Counted from the first letter of the stretch, positions 43,708 to 57,323 are shown. The stretch: 64,000 nucleotides of DNA from Corylus avellana (GCF_901000735.1 NC_081547.1:25474046-25538045), one strand, 5' to 3'. Notes: generated by a model from the sequence alone, not told the origin. Made by a program: numbers and translations.

Positions 43708-45950
43708 TTAATTAATCTACAAATTCACAATGCCAACAGCACTCTTCAATATTTAATTAAATTGAGGTGAGAGACAAGAAGAATGTGCAATATCTTTTTG
43801 TACAAGATATGCTCGATTGCTGCCTGCGATTTTTCCATCTCACTAGAAAACGTGAGTTTAGAAATCGTACGTTCACATTGATCGAAAAATTAATTATTCA
43901 ATTAAGAAATGATTTGTATGGTAATCCAGCCTATCATTTTCTGCAATAGCAGCCACGTACCAATGCATCCAAATTGACAATTGAAAAATCAGCTTCAAAG
44001 CTAAATTTTTTATTTTTCAAATTGGATTCGGCCAAAATGCACATGTCATCGATCGCCCTACTTTTCAAGACAAACGCCAACCAATTCTTGCTTCAATTCC
44101 AAAACTTTCCACCCAATTATGATTAGCTTATCGATCAGCCAATGCAATCAGCAAACCCGTGTCTCTAAATGTGCTAAGAACGCGTTTTTTTTTTTTTTTT
44201 TCTTCAAGTATAATGTTAAAAATTACATTTTTATCTTATAATTATTCTCTTACCTTCCCTTTTTTCTCGAACTGCAACACCACTCCACTCACCTCTCTGA
44301 GGTACCCAATTATCTCTTCTTTCTTTTTTTATAATGTTTTTGATTTGTTGATGATAGTATTTGGTGTTGTCTAATATCATGATTTTGTTCAACTGAAGAT
44401 TATATTATGACATTATAGTCATATGCGTGTGGGTGTTGTGTATAATATAAAAAATCAATTAATGGTGTACTGTTGCTGTCTTTCATTGGGCTACGTAGCT
44501 GTAATTTATTCTAGTTGTCTATTTTTATAAATTATTTTAATGTGCACCATATTGCCTTGTAAGAGGGTTTTTTGGCTTCTACTTAAGAGCTAAGCAATCC
44601 AGTTTGCATATAGCGCGACAAGGACATAAATTTCTTACAAATTAAATTGGAAGTATTCCTACACTTCAGTCTCTATAAAATGATACGTGTCCTTTAAGAA
44701 TATAAGAATTACATGTTTTCTTGTTAATAGCACGTGTTTCTCACATACTTTCTTATTAAATGCTATTAGTCGTAGAAGTTTCTATGACCCAATTTTAAAA
44801 ATTGTATGCATAATTACCGGTGATGGTATATGCAATGCACCTACTCTTGAGAACAAATGGCAAATGGATCCTTTGAATTCCAAAACTTCCCACGTAAGTA
44901 TGATTAGTTGAGCGACTGCAATTGGCAAACTCATCTAGATGTGCCAAGTTGTTCTTTTGAACAAAGTAAGCAAAGAAGAATTTTAAATTCTTACCCAAAA
45001 AATAATAATAATTATAAAAAAAGTAAATTTTGTCTTCTTTTATTTATTTTAAATAAGAATTTTCCCGTTGTCCAAAAGAACACGATAATGATAGTTTAAT
45101 CACGTTAAAAATAAAGTAATGGTCGGCCTTAGCATTGTCCAAGAATAGAGTGAGATCGGTGTTAGCAGTATCCGAGGTACACAAATCTATTCTCAGACAA
45201 ACCAAAACGTTCTCGAATCCCATTGGGCAATCCAAAATTTGTACAATATTTTGTCACATGGGCGCTGCATTGAATAACACGGCAAAACGACGTCGCCAGT
45301 TGAGTTTTTCCCCAGGCTCACCCTCCCGCCTTGGAAGATACAAGTGACATACAACCGTTTTATCTGTCGTCTGTTGTCTGTTTGGACTTCCTATGTTAAC
45401 TCTTTTTCTTAAACCAACTTCTGGTTATTACCGAAGGATCAAAAATTAAAATAATAATAATAATTTACCCTTTAATTAATACGAGTTTGGGCGCAAAGTT
45501 ACTTAACATGACCCATCATTATTCTTCGGTTTATTTATTAAAACAAAACTTATTTATTTATTTATTTTTAAATAATGCTAACGTGGCATATAAGACACGA
45601 AAGTTAAGTAAATTTAATTTAGCATATAATTACAATATTTCCTATTATTATTATTATTATTATATAAGTTTTTTTTTTTTAGTAAGATATAATTATATAA
45701 GTTAAGTAAATATTATTATCACCCTAAATTATAAGGTCATTTGTTTGTTGTCAACGTGTTTTGAGGGATGTTTTTGTTTTTTATTTCAAAAAGTATTTTG
45801 ATGTCATAGAAAGATGAAAACTTTCTCTCTTTTTTTTGTGATTTTATAATTTATAAAATGACCTCATAATTTAGAATAGTTTAATCTGATAAGCCCTTGG
45901 ATTTTCTAGCAATTTGGGTTGGCCAAAGCATTGCTGGAACAGCTCAGCCA
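43708..45950. other. intergenic upstream of SYT3, no gene
   Basis: AT-rich with short frames only. A piece at about 44650-44790 resembles the MITE family of 56352-56566 ('ctataaaatgatacgtgtcc', 'cacgtgtttctcacat') but is incomplete. An ATT/TAT repeat lies near 45640-45665. Confidence 0.45.
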
Positions 45951-45961
45951 GAGATGATGAC

Positions 45962-45968
45962 TATAAAT
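45962..45968 (+). promoter_or_regulatory. TATA box of the SYT3-like gene
   Basis: tataaat about 270 bp before the ATG. A possible 52-bp leader intron (gtaagt at 46064 to ttgcag at 46115) would be unusually short, so it is only noted. Confidence 0.5.
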
Positions 45969-46232
45969 ACTGAGGAAGCAGGCTTTTCCTTCTTACGAAG
46001 CAGTTTAAAAAACGTGCACTGTTTTGGCGGTTTTTCATGGGATTTTATTGGTTACGTTTCCAAGTAAGTTTTTATTATATTTATTTTCTTATTGCCAATC
46101 TTCAATCTTTTGCAGGAAAATCATCTTCTTTTTCTTTCTCAAGATCACTTCATGTTCTTCACTCCTTCTTGACTTTTATCACGTTGATTCTATATATCAG
46201 TTGCCGTAGCTTGTTTCTTGGAGCATTACAAA

Positions 46233-49200
46233 ATGGGATTTCTCAGCACTTTGTTGGGAATTCTTGGTTTTGGCATTGGGATTCTTTTTGGGCTCTTGGT
46301 GGGGTTCTTCCTCTTCATCTACTCTGAACCCAAAGATGTGGAGGTAATATATATATTAGCTACTTATTTAGTTTTTGTTATGAACATATAATAAATAAAG
46401 CATTTAAATCCACTGGCTTTATTTTTATGATCGAAGAATCTGCAGCGAACTTATTAATCTCTCTTTGATGTTTTACTTGCTCATGAAGTTTAATGAACTG
46501 GGTTTTTCTACTTGGATCAATTTATTCTAAAATCTCTGATTCTATGAATTACTGCTTGTATTGCAAATAGTGGGAAAATCCAAATTGGGCCCGCCAATTA
46601 GCCTTTGTTAGGACATCTTTTTTTTTTTTCGTGGTTTGGGGTGAATTCCCGATTTTTCAAGATATTCAGTTGATAATGGGCCATATTCATAATTTCGTAC
46701 TAAGCATTGAATTTTTGGAGTCAATATATTTGAATTTGAATCTTCTACTTTGTAATGATCGTTCGTTTCCTTGTTTTTTTTAATCTTTTGTCTGAAAAGT
46801 AGTTTTAGAGTGGTATTTTGTTCAAATCTGATTGGAGGATCACTATGCATTGCGTGGTTTTTTCTTGACCTTCTAGTCCTATGTGTTAAATTAATAGTCA
46901 AGGAAATATCTTTGAAATTGTTTATGCTGCTGTCAGATCAGTCAAACGGTTGATTGATTATGGTTGATCGGATAATTCATATGGCTCTTGGTGGAGACAA
47001 AAGATCCTCATGAAAAGTACAAAAATTGTGCCTCATTGGAACCCCTAATTTCAATTCTTTGATGAAACTTTAATAACACATAAAAACAAATATTAAAAAA
47101 CCCAGATGTAAATTACATTAATCTGTCTGTTTACAGTGCATTTGATTTTCTCAATGAAGTGAAATGATTCCATTTTGTGTTTCATTTCTCTTGAAGGCAA
47201 GAAATAGGAACCATCTATATTGTAGATGAACTAGAAATGTCGTCATTCTGTGAAAGCTCAGTGATGAGCATGTGAATGCAATGGAGACTGTTCCATTTTG
47301 AGAAAATGAGAAACAAGATAAACCCATTTTGAACTTCTATCTATATATTCGCTTGAAGTAATGGCACCAACTCCCTTCTTTCTTTCTTTCTTTCTTTTTT
47401 TTCAATAACTCATGTTACTTAAATGTTGCAGGATCCAGTTATCAGGCCACTTCATGAGTTAGATTCAAGTGCTTTGCAAGAAATTCTTCCTGAAATTCCT
47501 CTATGGGTGAAGAGCCCTGATTATGATCGAGTTAGTACTGCCTTACAGTCTTAGAAATCCTATTCTTCTCTCTGCTGTTTCTCTTAAAATCAAATAAATT
47601 TCATTGTGTTGATTGTATATACACAACTGTGCTGCAGGTAGACTGGTTAAATAAGTTTATCTCTGATATGTGGCCTTATCTTGATAAGGTAATGTCCTCC
47701 CTCATAATCTGTTTAACTTTTTGTTAGAGCCTGTGACTGAGTGATTTTTAATGTCTAGGCTATTTGCAGTATGATTAGGAGCATGGCACAACCTATATTT
47801 GCAGACTACATTGGGAAATATCAGATTAAAGCTATTGATTTTAAGACTCTTAGTCTTGGAACTCTTCCTCCTGTAATATATGGTGAGAAAATTCCACAAT
47901 TAAATAGTTATATGCATTGTACATGATTAAAATAGTTGTTTTATTGTTCATTTTGATTCATTTTACGACTTTTGTAGGTCTTAAAGTGTTTGAGACAAAT
48001 GAGAAGGAACTGGTCATGGAACCGGCACTCAGATGGGTTGGCAATCCCAATATAGTTTTGGGATTAAAACTATTATCTCTACAAATTACAGTTCAGGTCA
48101 GAAGAGCCTAAAGACACAATTCTCAACAGAGAAATGTATGTTTGTGTGTGTTTTTGTTGTTGTTTTTCAGAAGTTTGACTATGATTCTTTCAGTTGGTGG
48201 ATTTACAAATATTTGCTGCACCACGGATAGCTTTGAAGCCTCTTGTCCCTACCTTTCCATGTTTTGCAAGCATTGTGGTATCTTTGATGGAGAAGGTAAG
48301 TGGAACACTTAGGACATTGAGTTTTTCATCCAAAGGTGAATAGATATTATTGCTTTTTACTTGAGGTGAAATGATTAGAATTGTTCTGGTATGACGATTT
48401 TTCTTTATTATCTGCAGCCTCATGTAGATTTTGGAATGAAGATATTGGGAGGGGACGTAATGTCCATACCTGGCCTCTATAGATTTGTTCAGGTGCTGCA
48501 CTAGTAAGTCTCCTACCAGTAGTAGTTGATTTTTGATATAATTGTCTGAAATTGGATCTAAATTGCCCAACTATTCTTGCAGGAAACTATTAAGAAACAA
48601 ATTGCAAGCCTCTATCTCTGGCCCAATAGTCTTGAAATTCCTGTTCTTGATGCTTCAACGTGAGTTTATAGAGATGACAAAGTATGCTTGATTACATTCA
48701 GTCATTTAATATATTGTGTTCATTCAGAAAACATATACTTTTGAAATTTAATAAATCTTGGTTGAGTGTTTAGTCACCATCATGTTTGTCAAAATGTCTT
48801 TCAATGACCTGCTTCTTGTTCTAAGTGAGAAAAAGTAGAAGTAACAGTAACAATTTATCCTTAATCTTTCTTTTCTGATAATTTTGTTTTGTCTTTCAAT
48901 AGAGTGGCAATAAAGAAGCCTGTGGGGATCCTACATGTGAACGTTATTCGAGCACGAAAACTCTTGAAGATGGACATAGTGGGAACATCTGATCCTTATG
49001 TCAAACTCAGCTTGACTGGAGACAGCCTTCCTGCAAAGAAAACCACTATCAAGAAGAACAACTTGAATCCTGAGTGGCATGAGAAGTTCAAGCTTATTGT
49101 GAAGGACCCCCAGACTCAAGTTCTTCGATTTGAAGTCTATGACTGGGACAAGGTTTTGCCATGTTTCTATGTTCAATTGCTTAGAAAATGGGGGGGTGGG

Positions 49201-50119
49201 GGGGAGTTGAGCCTAGTTGAGCTTTGCATTGACGATGAGGATTCAGGTTCAGACTTCAAATCTTTTTTCTTCGTTCTTTGTGTTCTTCGCAGGTTGGCGG
49301 ACACGACGTACTGGGAATGCAGTTAGTTCCCCTGAAACTGCTTACAACCTATGAGACAAAGGAATTGAAGCTTGAATTGCTCAAGAACACAAACAATAAT
49401 AGTCCTCAAAACCATAAGAAGAGGGGGCACATTGAGGTGGAGCTGACTTTTGTTCCTTTCAAAGAAGACAGTTCTAAGTTTAGTGAGACATTGGATAGAT
49501 ATGAGAGAAAGGAAAGTGGAGTTAGTAGGGCATCTGACAATGAAGTAGAGGCTGGAGCAGGCTTACTTTCTGTTATTGTCCAAGGAGCAGAGGATGTAGA
49601 GGGGGAGCGCCACAATAATCCTTATGCCTTGGTCCTCTTTAGAGGAGAAAGGAAGAAAACAAAGGTGAGATTTTGCAAGTTGTGTCTAGATAGATACCTA
49701 GTCATTGTCCAAGTTCTTGTAACCACATTTTCTGCAGTTATTTGAATCAACTGCTGCATGTTTTGAATTTGGTTTGTTTAGATGATGAGAAGAACTCGTG
49801 ACCCTATTTGGGATGAAGAATTCCAGTTTATGCTGGAGGAGCCTCCTCTGCATGAGAAGATCCATGTTGAGGTTATGAGCAAGCGAAGAGGCATCAGTTT
49901 TCTGTCAAAGGTATCATCAAAACATCTTTTTTTCAGGTCTTTCTGCAGAAGTTTTTTCCAACATTAAAATTATGTATCTTCATTGTATAGGAATCCTTGG
50001 GACATGTGGAGATTAACCTTAATGATGTTGTGCACAATGGGCGCATCAATGAGAAGTACCATCTAATCAATTCCAAGAATGGTGTGATACATGTTGAGAT
50101 AGGGTGGAGGACAATTTGA
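46233..50119 (+). CDS. SYT3: synaptotagmin-3-like protein (SMP and two C2 domains)
   Basis: Plant SYTs tether the ER to the plasma membrane and move lipids at contact sites. Twelve exons join in frame with GT/AG borders: 46233-46343, 47432-47530, 47638-47688, 47759-47882, 47978-48096, 48194-48295, 48418-48492, 48583-48659, 48903-49152, 49293-49664, 49782-49910, 49991-50119. The 545-aa product is close to the 537-541 aa of Arabidopsis SYT1-3. An N-terminal membrane segment (about residues 6-31) is followed by the SMP lipid-transfer domain (about 68-250, with PEIPLWVKSPDYDRVDW and EKPHVDFG), C2A (about 257-360) and C2B (about 427-535). C2A keeps acidic Ca2+ sites (KMDIVGTSDPY, YDWDK, GGHD); C2B has NNPY and lacks most acids, so it is probably Ca2+-independent. 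Words such as FADYIGKY and KSPDYDRV favour the SYT3 branch. Confidence 0.95.
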
Positions 50120-50142
50120 GACTCAGGACAAGAGCATCACGT

Positions 50143-50475
50143 GTTTTAGCTTCTTGTCTTTTGTCTCAACTGAGTGTGAAATTGTGTTACAGCATACAAG
50201 ACTACTATTTTTGCTCTTATAATGAAAGTTCATGCGTTCGGCACTGCAATTTTGCAGTCTAAGAGTAAGATTTTGAACCAAATCGCAGAAAATGTCGTTT
50301 GAATGTGCGTTTTAACTTCTTGTCTTTTGTCTCAACCGAGTGTGAAATTGTATTACAGCATGCAGGACTGCTATTTTTTGCTCTTATAATGAAAGTTCAT
50401 GCATTTGGCACTGCAATTTTGCAGTCTAAAAGTAAGATTTTGAACCAAATCGTAGAAAATGTCGTTAGAGTGTGC
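50143..50475. repeat. tandem 166-bp duplication in the SYT3 3' region
   Basis: Copies at about 50143-50308 and 50309-50475 share 'cttcttgtcttttgtctcaa', 'ttcatgc' and 'gcaattttgcagtctaa' and differ at a dozen or so sites. They start 24 bases after the stop codon, so the first and possibly both lie in the 3'UTR. Each has 'cttataatgaaag', a weak polyadenylation-like word. Confidence 0.9.
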
Positions 50476-51087
50476 GTTTTTTTTAAAAACGAGTTGAGTA
50501 AGTCGAGTTTCTACATTTAGCTAATTTAACAAGTCTGTCTAATATTATGTTCAAGATTGACTCATTTATTAAACGAATTTGAATCAAATTCACACGAGCG
50601 GGGGGTTGTCGAACTTATTCATTTACAACCCTAAGTATTTGTGATCTTCATATGAGTGATCCACAATGTATCCTTGAAAGAAGTTAAATGGTGGACACCT
50701 TGTGATTTTCTTGGGCCACATTACAAGCAGACTGGCTAAGGCCCAAGGAGAGAAAACTATAAGCTAGCAAATATGTGAATTTGGATCAATTTGATAGTAT
50801 GAAATTCAATCAAAATCCACTTGTATGATGGAATTTACTGAGTATATTTTTAAGTATGATATTTTTCTGAGTATATTTCTCATAATTCAATCCAAAACCC
50901 TTGATCAATCATCGAAGAAACTGTTTGTACAAACTTTTTTAGATATTAAAAAGGGAAAAAAAAAAAAAAAAAAAGCAAGAAAGAGACTTGCACGTACATA
51001 ATGTCGGGACATGATATTAAACATATGACCCCACTGGATGAATGGATTAGGTCTACTTACCCATAATCAACAAAGTGATGAGAGTAA
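50476..51087. other. intergenic with a hAT-like end
   Basis: 50483-50635 holds 'cgagttgagtaagtcgag' and ends 'tttacaaccctaag', resembling the right ends at 12905 and 29175; the left end is absent. The rest is AT-rich with a poly-A run near 50956. Confidence 0.4.
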
Positions 51088-51250
51088 TGCTATATTATAT
51101 ACAATACGAATATTTCATAATTATCTTATTATGTTAGTGTGATAGTTCAAATTCAATTTAATTTTTTTTTAATAATTGTTGATTCAATAGTAAATTGACA
51201 CTGTCACGCCATCATAATAAAATAATGGTGGAATATTTGTTGTGTGTCGC
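51088..51250. mobile_element. MITE of about 160 bp
   Basis: Diverged inverted arms: 'gaatatttcataattatctt' on the left and 'aataatggtggaatatttg' on the right, with 'tagtgtgata' against 'actgtcacgc' further in. Boundaries are approximate and no target duplication was fixed. Confidence 0.6.
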
Positions 51251-51312
51251 ACCTCACTGCAAGCAGCTATAGCAGATATGTTTAGAGATTGGAAGCCCAT
51301 TCTGGGTATATA

Positions 51313-51515
51313 CTTCTTTCAACTTAATTTATAAAAATGATATGTGTTTTTTAGCATATGAGAAATGTATGTTTTTTAATAGTATTTGAGATATACATGT
51401 TTTTTTTAATAAAATTTATTTCAACTTTGTTTCTACTATTAAAACATGTGATTTTTCACATGCTTAAGGGATACGTATTATTTTTATAGATTGGGTTGGA
51501 CAAAGTTTCTTCAAC
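51313..51515. mobile_element. MITE, same family as 56352-56566
   Basis: Arms 'tataaaaatgatatgtgttt' and 'cgtattatttttatagat' are inverted. The layout and the 'cacatg' words match the copy near 56.4 kb. Boundaries are approximate. Confidence 0.6.
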
Positions 51516-53982
51516 TCATTTTGAAAAGAAAAAAAAATGGTTAATTACCTTTTCAGTAACTAAGTTTTCACGTTTTTATTTTTTCTCACCTAGATTTTAA
51601 TTTGTATCACATATGATATCTGACTTATAGGTAAATACCAATTTAATACCTGCGTTACCATTTCGTCAACCAAACTAATGGACTATCAGGAGTGGTTTCG
51701 GCAGCACCTCCACCCCAATGGCCCAAAAAAGTGGCCGAAATCACTCCCAAAAGAATTTGTGGATGGCCAAGAATTGCCTACCCTATTTAAAATGCATATA
51801 AAAATTATAAGCTCTAAAAAAAGATATTAGCTTTAATAGACCGAGTAATTCCTCCTACACATACATAATATTTTTTTTTTAAGCAAAGCAAAAGTAGGAA
51901 AGAGAGATTAGAGATCAGTTGCATATACACAAAATTGGATATGATGTTAATGAAACATATCACATATGGACCCCACTGGACGCATGGATTAGGTTTGACT
52001 TGCCGATGATGGATGCATGTGACATCATAATTAACAAAAGCTACTGTCTACTTATTTGTTGGATATGCATGGTTTAAAGTGCTTCAAACATCTTTAATTT
52101 GCACGAATATTGTGAAAATAATGCTACAACTTTTTCATTATATATATATATATATATAATGTTCTTGGGATAATCTCTATCTCCACCAAGATTGATTCTC
52201 TACACACTATCTTCAAACAAGTTTTTTTGTTTTGTTTTTTTCTTTTCATTGTGCATGCCCCCATTCAAAAAATAGACCACCAATGTTCATTTAGAAACCC
52301 TAATAACTCATAAGATCATATTGATGCTTTTTTTTTTTTTTTTTTTAAATAAAAATAAAAAATAAAAAATATTGGTTTAAAAGGGAGAGGGGGGTAATTA
52401 ATTAATTAATTAATGGAGTACAGTGAGATGCAAGTGCAAGACATCCCATCCCCCTTGAGTGGGGGGCACCATAAGAGGAGAGGTTCCCTTAGCCATTAAA
52501 AAAAAGGAAAGCAGGCAGCTTTCTCGTTGACTTGCCCCAGAAAGTCTGGCAAATTTAGAGGTGGTAAAGGGAATCCTATCCCCTGTCCACAAAGGTTTTT
52601 CATCAGGATTCTTTTGTTAATGGATCTCCACTCATTGCAACCAAGAACCCCTTATTTCCCTCTCTCTCTCTCTCTCTCTCAAGTTGTGTGAGGCATGTGT
52701 TCTCTCAAAAGGAGTCAGTGTATTTTTTTTTTTTTTTTTTTTTTTTGGGGGTGGGGGAGAGGAATAACTTTTGCATTCAAAAAGACACAGCATTTTCTTT
52801 TAAAAGGTTGTCTTTTGAAGGGAGTAAAGTGGGATTAGGGGGAACTCCACTTAGAGGGAGGGACTAGGAGACCTCATTAGGATCATACAACAACATATCT
52901 CATGCCACTGTCTCTACACATGTACATGTAGGGCTTAAGGGCTCCATCTCTCAACCCTCAAGTCATTCTCTATTCTCATTTCAAATGGAGATTTATCACA
53001 AATTCTTCCACTCAAAAAACCTCTCCCATTTTTTCAAACTTTCAAGATTTCCTCTCTCACAGTATCTCATTGGATAGAGCTTGAGGATTCCTACTGAACA
53101 ATTAGTGCCCCAACATGTGCTCTAGAATCCTCTTTTTTTATGCGTAATAAGTCATATTCGCGTGTCAAGTCACGGGTAATTATTTTAAGTAAACGAGTCA
53201 GACCCATCAACTTTAATTTGTTAATTTCATATTAAATTCTCAAGTTGAATAAAAAATTGTTAACCTTTATATTCTAATAAAACTATTTTGTTGAAGACGA
53301 TGGACGTGGAGGAGGTCTGACGTTTTGTGGACTCCTCCTATTGGTTAGGTTATGAAAAATTCAAATAGAAGGGTAAAGTTGAAAATTCAGAAGTTGGAGA
53401 TTGTTGACAATTGCAGGCCAATGTTGCGGCCGGCAATGGCGGTGGCGGTCCGTGGACCAATCGTTTGTCTGATTAGAATAGACTATAGAGCACTAGACCC
53501 GCAGCTAGTTTTTAAATTGAGAGCAGGAATATTGGAAACTTCTCCAATGAGAAAATAGGAATTCGTATTTCTTTACTCGATATTATGAGTTGAACGCATC
53601 GTTTTAGGTGGAATTGGAAAATTCAACGTTTTGTTTTTTTTGGGAGATTTTTCCAAATTAATATTTAATAATAATAACTAGGGAGCCTAGCTACCTACTT
53701 TGTCTTTTCATGCTCCAAATTCCCATTTATTCGGATTGGGTCCATCAATTTGCTGCCCAAGTCTCGGCTTAACTTCTCGTGAGATAGTTTATAAGAGATT
53801 TATCTCATTAAATAAATTTTAAATTGTTCAATTATTTATATATTAAAAGAATACATAACATTTCTTATTATTTATTTAAGCGAGTTTTAATGTTTTATGT
53901 AGCTCTTTCACATGTGTTATTTAAATTGCTTTAGGCAGTAAATTGTTGAAAATCATTATCCCGCATTATTTTTTTTGTTGGT
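51516..53982. other. intergenic, no gene
   Basis: 51935-52025 is a diverged copy of 51005-51080 ('gaccccactgga', 'tggattaggt'). There is a (TA)n run near 52141-52159, an (ATTA)n run at 52397-52413 and a (CT)n run at 52660-52680. 52420-53130 is less AT-rich, with no splice-consistent frame. A 68-codon frame at 53352-53558 is unrecognised. Confidence 0.45.
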
Positions 53983-54343
53983 AAAGTCCACTTAACCCTT
54001 TCAAACTATCACTCCAATAACAATCTATCTCTCAAACTATCAATTATGATATTTTATTTCCCAAACTATCAAAACAATGACAATATACCCCAAATGCTAT
54101 TAAAATGATGAAATTACCCCTATAAAAATTTTAATAAGACAAAAATACCCTTAAAATTTTGAAAAAATAAAAAATAAATTTTAGTATTTTATTTTTGTTT
54201 TAGTTAGGGTAATTTTATCATTTTGCTAAAATTGAGGGTATATTGTCATTGTTTTGGTAGTTTGGAGGGTAAATTGTCGCAATTGATAATTTAGGGGATA
54301 TATTGTCACTAGGGTAGTAGTTTGAGTAGGTTAAGTGGACTTT
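53983..54343. mobile_element. 361-bp TIR MITE
   Basis: Ends aaagtccacttaacc and ggttaagtggacttt are exact inverse copies, and diverged inversion continues about 100 bp ('caatgacaatatacccc' against 'gggtatattgtcattg'). No clear target duplication. Confidence 0.88.
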
Positions 54344-56351
54344 AAGCTATTTTTTTTTTTTTTTTATAGCATAAGAAAGAAAGAAAAATATACATGGTTA
54401 TGTAGCTTTTCCATGGGTTATAGTGTTTGTTAGCAAAAAGGAATTAAAAAAATGAAGATATATCTTAAGGGGCCGTTTGGTTTAATAGTTTTAAAATGTA
54501 CTATTTGAAACAATAATAACTTTAAAACATAATTAATAAAAATATGATTTTTAAACAAATGTATTTAAGTATTTGGTAAAATTTACGGTTTGAAAAAAAA
54601 AAAAGAAGTTAATTAGATTACCTTTAAAATTGTATGCTTTTCAAACCGAATCTTGTCTACTACGTGAAAATGTGATATTTTTTTTTTAATGTTTTCAAAT
54701 AGCTAATTTTTTTGAAACGCACTTCCAAACAGAACTATTTATTTATATGATTTTGCTTAAAGGTACGCGTTTGGCCTACAAAATTGTCTAAAAATGAGTT
54801 TTGAATTTTTTTTTTTTTGGAAAAAAAAAATGAATAAAATTGTTTTGCAATAGTTTTAAGGTTGAATAAATAAATAGAAAATGAAGGAGATGGTTGCCAA
54901 ACCGGCCATTATGAATCATAGGAAACGCCAAAAGGCAATTTTATTAAATAAATTGAAAAATAAAGATTAGATGGGCAATGACGAAAGAGGAATGGGGATG
55001 TAGGATTAATGTCAACAGGTTGACATGGGAAGCACAATACGGCTACTGTGATGATGTGCACGTGTGGCATACTTATCATCATCTCATGTGGGTGGAAAGA
55101 AATTGGCATCATCATCATTAAGAAAATCCCACCATTTGACTCATGCCCAACAATGATTCATCATCATGCATGGGGGGCCAGCCCCCCTCCATCAACTTGA
55201 TGCATACATGTACCAATGGGGAATCCCTTTTTTTTATTATTATTATTTTTTTTTCTCAATTATATTATTATTATGGCGGCCTCTAGAAAAAAGATTAGGG
55301 TATAATCCCACTAAACTAAACAATTTGATTATCAATAATTATTTTAATAGTGGAAGAAAAGATATGTTTTGGAGATAAAAGAGAGAGAAGAGAAGAGATT
55401 TGACAGGCAGCCACTAACACTAAAAATACTGCAAACTGTCGCCCATTTCCCAAAAGGTGAAAGCCACGGTTATCTCTAGCCACTCCCCCAAGAGCATGGA
55501 TTATGTTTGAAATCTATTGGCTTTTTTTTAAAAAAAAAAAGATGTTTCGACAGGACATAAAAGGAAAATAATTTTTAGTATTTGTGTGTTGAGTTCAAAC
55601 TGGATTGTCGGAGTTGACACATGATTTAAAGTTATATAAGTAAATTTTAACTCAATTATTTAATTAAACGGGTTAAATTTTTTAACTTTAATTCATTAAC
55701 TTTATACTGGTCTGCTGGTTGTGTCGGTAATTATCAGTCCTAAAATGTTCAGGGTGGGTCAATACAGGTACACGTTGACTCTAATCCACTTCATTTAATT
55801 AAATATGTTAGACTGTAGAATTCGAAATCAGCTTTAATGGGCAACTATAATTTGAGAACAAAATTTTCATTCTATTAAAACAAGGTTAAAAAGAATAAAT
55901 TAGAATTTGCTCCGATTCCCTTGCATGCACGTAGCTGCAGCTTGGGTCAATTGAAGGAGTTGGTGGGCAACAGTGACAGGCTTGGGAGCGATTCAAAACC
56001 ATCTTCTAGAGGGTCTAGGACTTGGATGCTCAAGGGAGTTTAATGTTGTGACAAAGGTACTATTTTTTGTTTTGTTTGAATACTATTAAGCATTAATTGA
56101 TGTGATATAAAAGTTAAAAGAGTTTTAATTTTTTTTTATTTAATTTTTAGAGAAATAAAAGTAAGAGGATTGAACTAGTCTATATTTAGTAAATTAAAGT
56201 TATTAAACAACCATGAAGAGAGACAGATAGAATTGGAATTTTAAATGCCAAATGTTATTTTAATTGTGTAAGAAATATGAAAGTTATAATGTATCAATTT
56301 AGATAAATGATAAAATCTTGGGTCCCTCTTATTATCAGAGTTTTCTTCTAA
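54344..56351. other. intergenic, no gene
   Basis: AT-rich. 54471-54740 may be another MITE ('ggggccgtttggttt' ... 'cacttccaaacagaac') with weak arms. A small inverted repeat 'ggggggccagcccccc' lies near 55172-55187. Confidence 0.4.
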
Positions 56352-56566
56352 ACTGAGTTTGAGAAAATTCTTCCAATCTATTATATAAAAATGATATGTG
56401 TTATCTATATGTGAGAATCACATATTTTTTTTAATTGTAAGGACAAAGTTGAAAGAAATTTTATTTAAAAAGCTTGTACTTCTCACATGATAATTAAAAA
56501 ACATGTGTCTCTCACATGAAAAATGACACATGTTATTTTTATAGAATAAGTTGGAGGAAAACTCAG
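56352..56566. mobile_element. MITE of about 215 bp
   Basis: Arms 'actgagtttgag' and 'aaaactcagt' are inverted, with 'tataaaaatgatatgtgtta' against 'acacatgttatttttata' inside. Same family as 51313-51515. Confidence 0.75.
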
Positions 56567-57320
56567 TCCCCGTTATAATATCGTCCCAATATTTTGATTT
56601 TTCTAATATCTTCTATGCATTTTTTTTTTTTTGACATGTTCACATAAAAGGGGGAGGAGGATTTGAGCTAGTAACATCTGTCTCATAAAGCGTAGTTTAT
56701 AATCGATTGAGCTACTTCTTAAAAACATCTTTTATGTATTATTGAGTTTGCAATGTTTGACCAAAACTTAAAAAGACAAAAAAAAAAAAAAGAAAAAAAA
56801 AAAAGCCGCTTCTTATAATTTTTTAAAATATATTTTTTATTATGAATAACACTTGTTATTTATTTTTGCCAAATTTACATTTTTTTTTAAAAAAAAAAAA
56901 AACAAAAAAAGAAAAAGACAAGAGAAAAGAGAAAAGAAAAGAAGAGAGGAGTAGAGGTCCACGAGCACGACATGGCATGAGTGATAAATAGATAAAAAAA
57001 AAGGAGGGGTAATACAGGAAATGGAAGCTGACAAGGGGTAAAGTAGCTAGCTTTCCCAATTCAACCAAAACGTGCTTTTATTTATGTCCTTTTACCACCC
57101 ATCAAAAATCTCAACAAAGCAGAGAGCAGGTCAAAATGAAAATCCTCTAAAATACCCACTACTCTCTCTGTCTCTCCCTCTCCCTCTCTCTTCCATGGCG
57201 GCCGAGAGAACCAAGAAGATGACTATTACATACTCCATCTCCCCATTCTCCCACGACCCAGTCCCTCCCTTTGACATTTTGTAAGCCCCTCAAAGCCCCC
57301 GTCTTTTTACATTTTTCTGC
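56567..57320. other. intergenic upstream of the RING/vWA gene
   Basis: Holds a tRNA-like SINE fragment near 56660-56730, A/T runs to 56910, and a CT-rich promoter-proximal stretch at 57160-57195. Short frames here are low-complexity. Confidence 0.4.
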
Positions 57321-57323
57321 AAA

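Noticed and set aside
52420..52620. Possible microRNA precursor or small gene in a less AT-rich stretch
   Set aside because: I found no match to a known plant miRNA sequence and no convincing long stem; the 60-codon frame has no recognisable motif.
56840..57068. Minus-strand frames rich in Leu, Ser, Phe and Lys
   Set aside because: Translation of low-complexity A/T and CT tracts beside a promoter.
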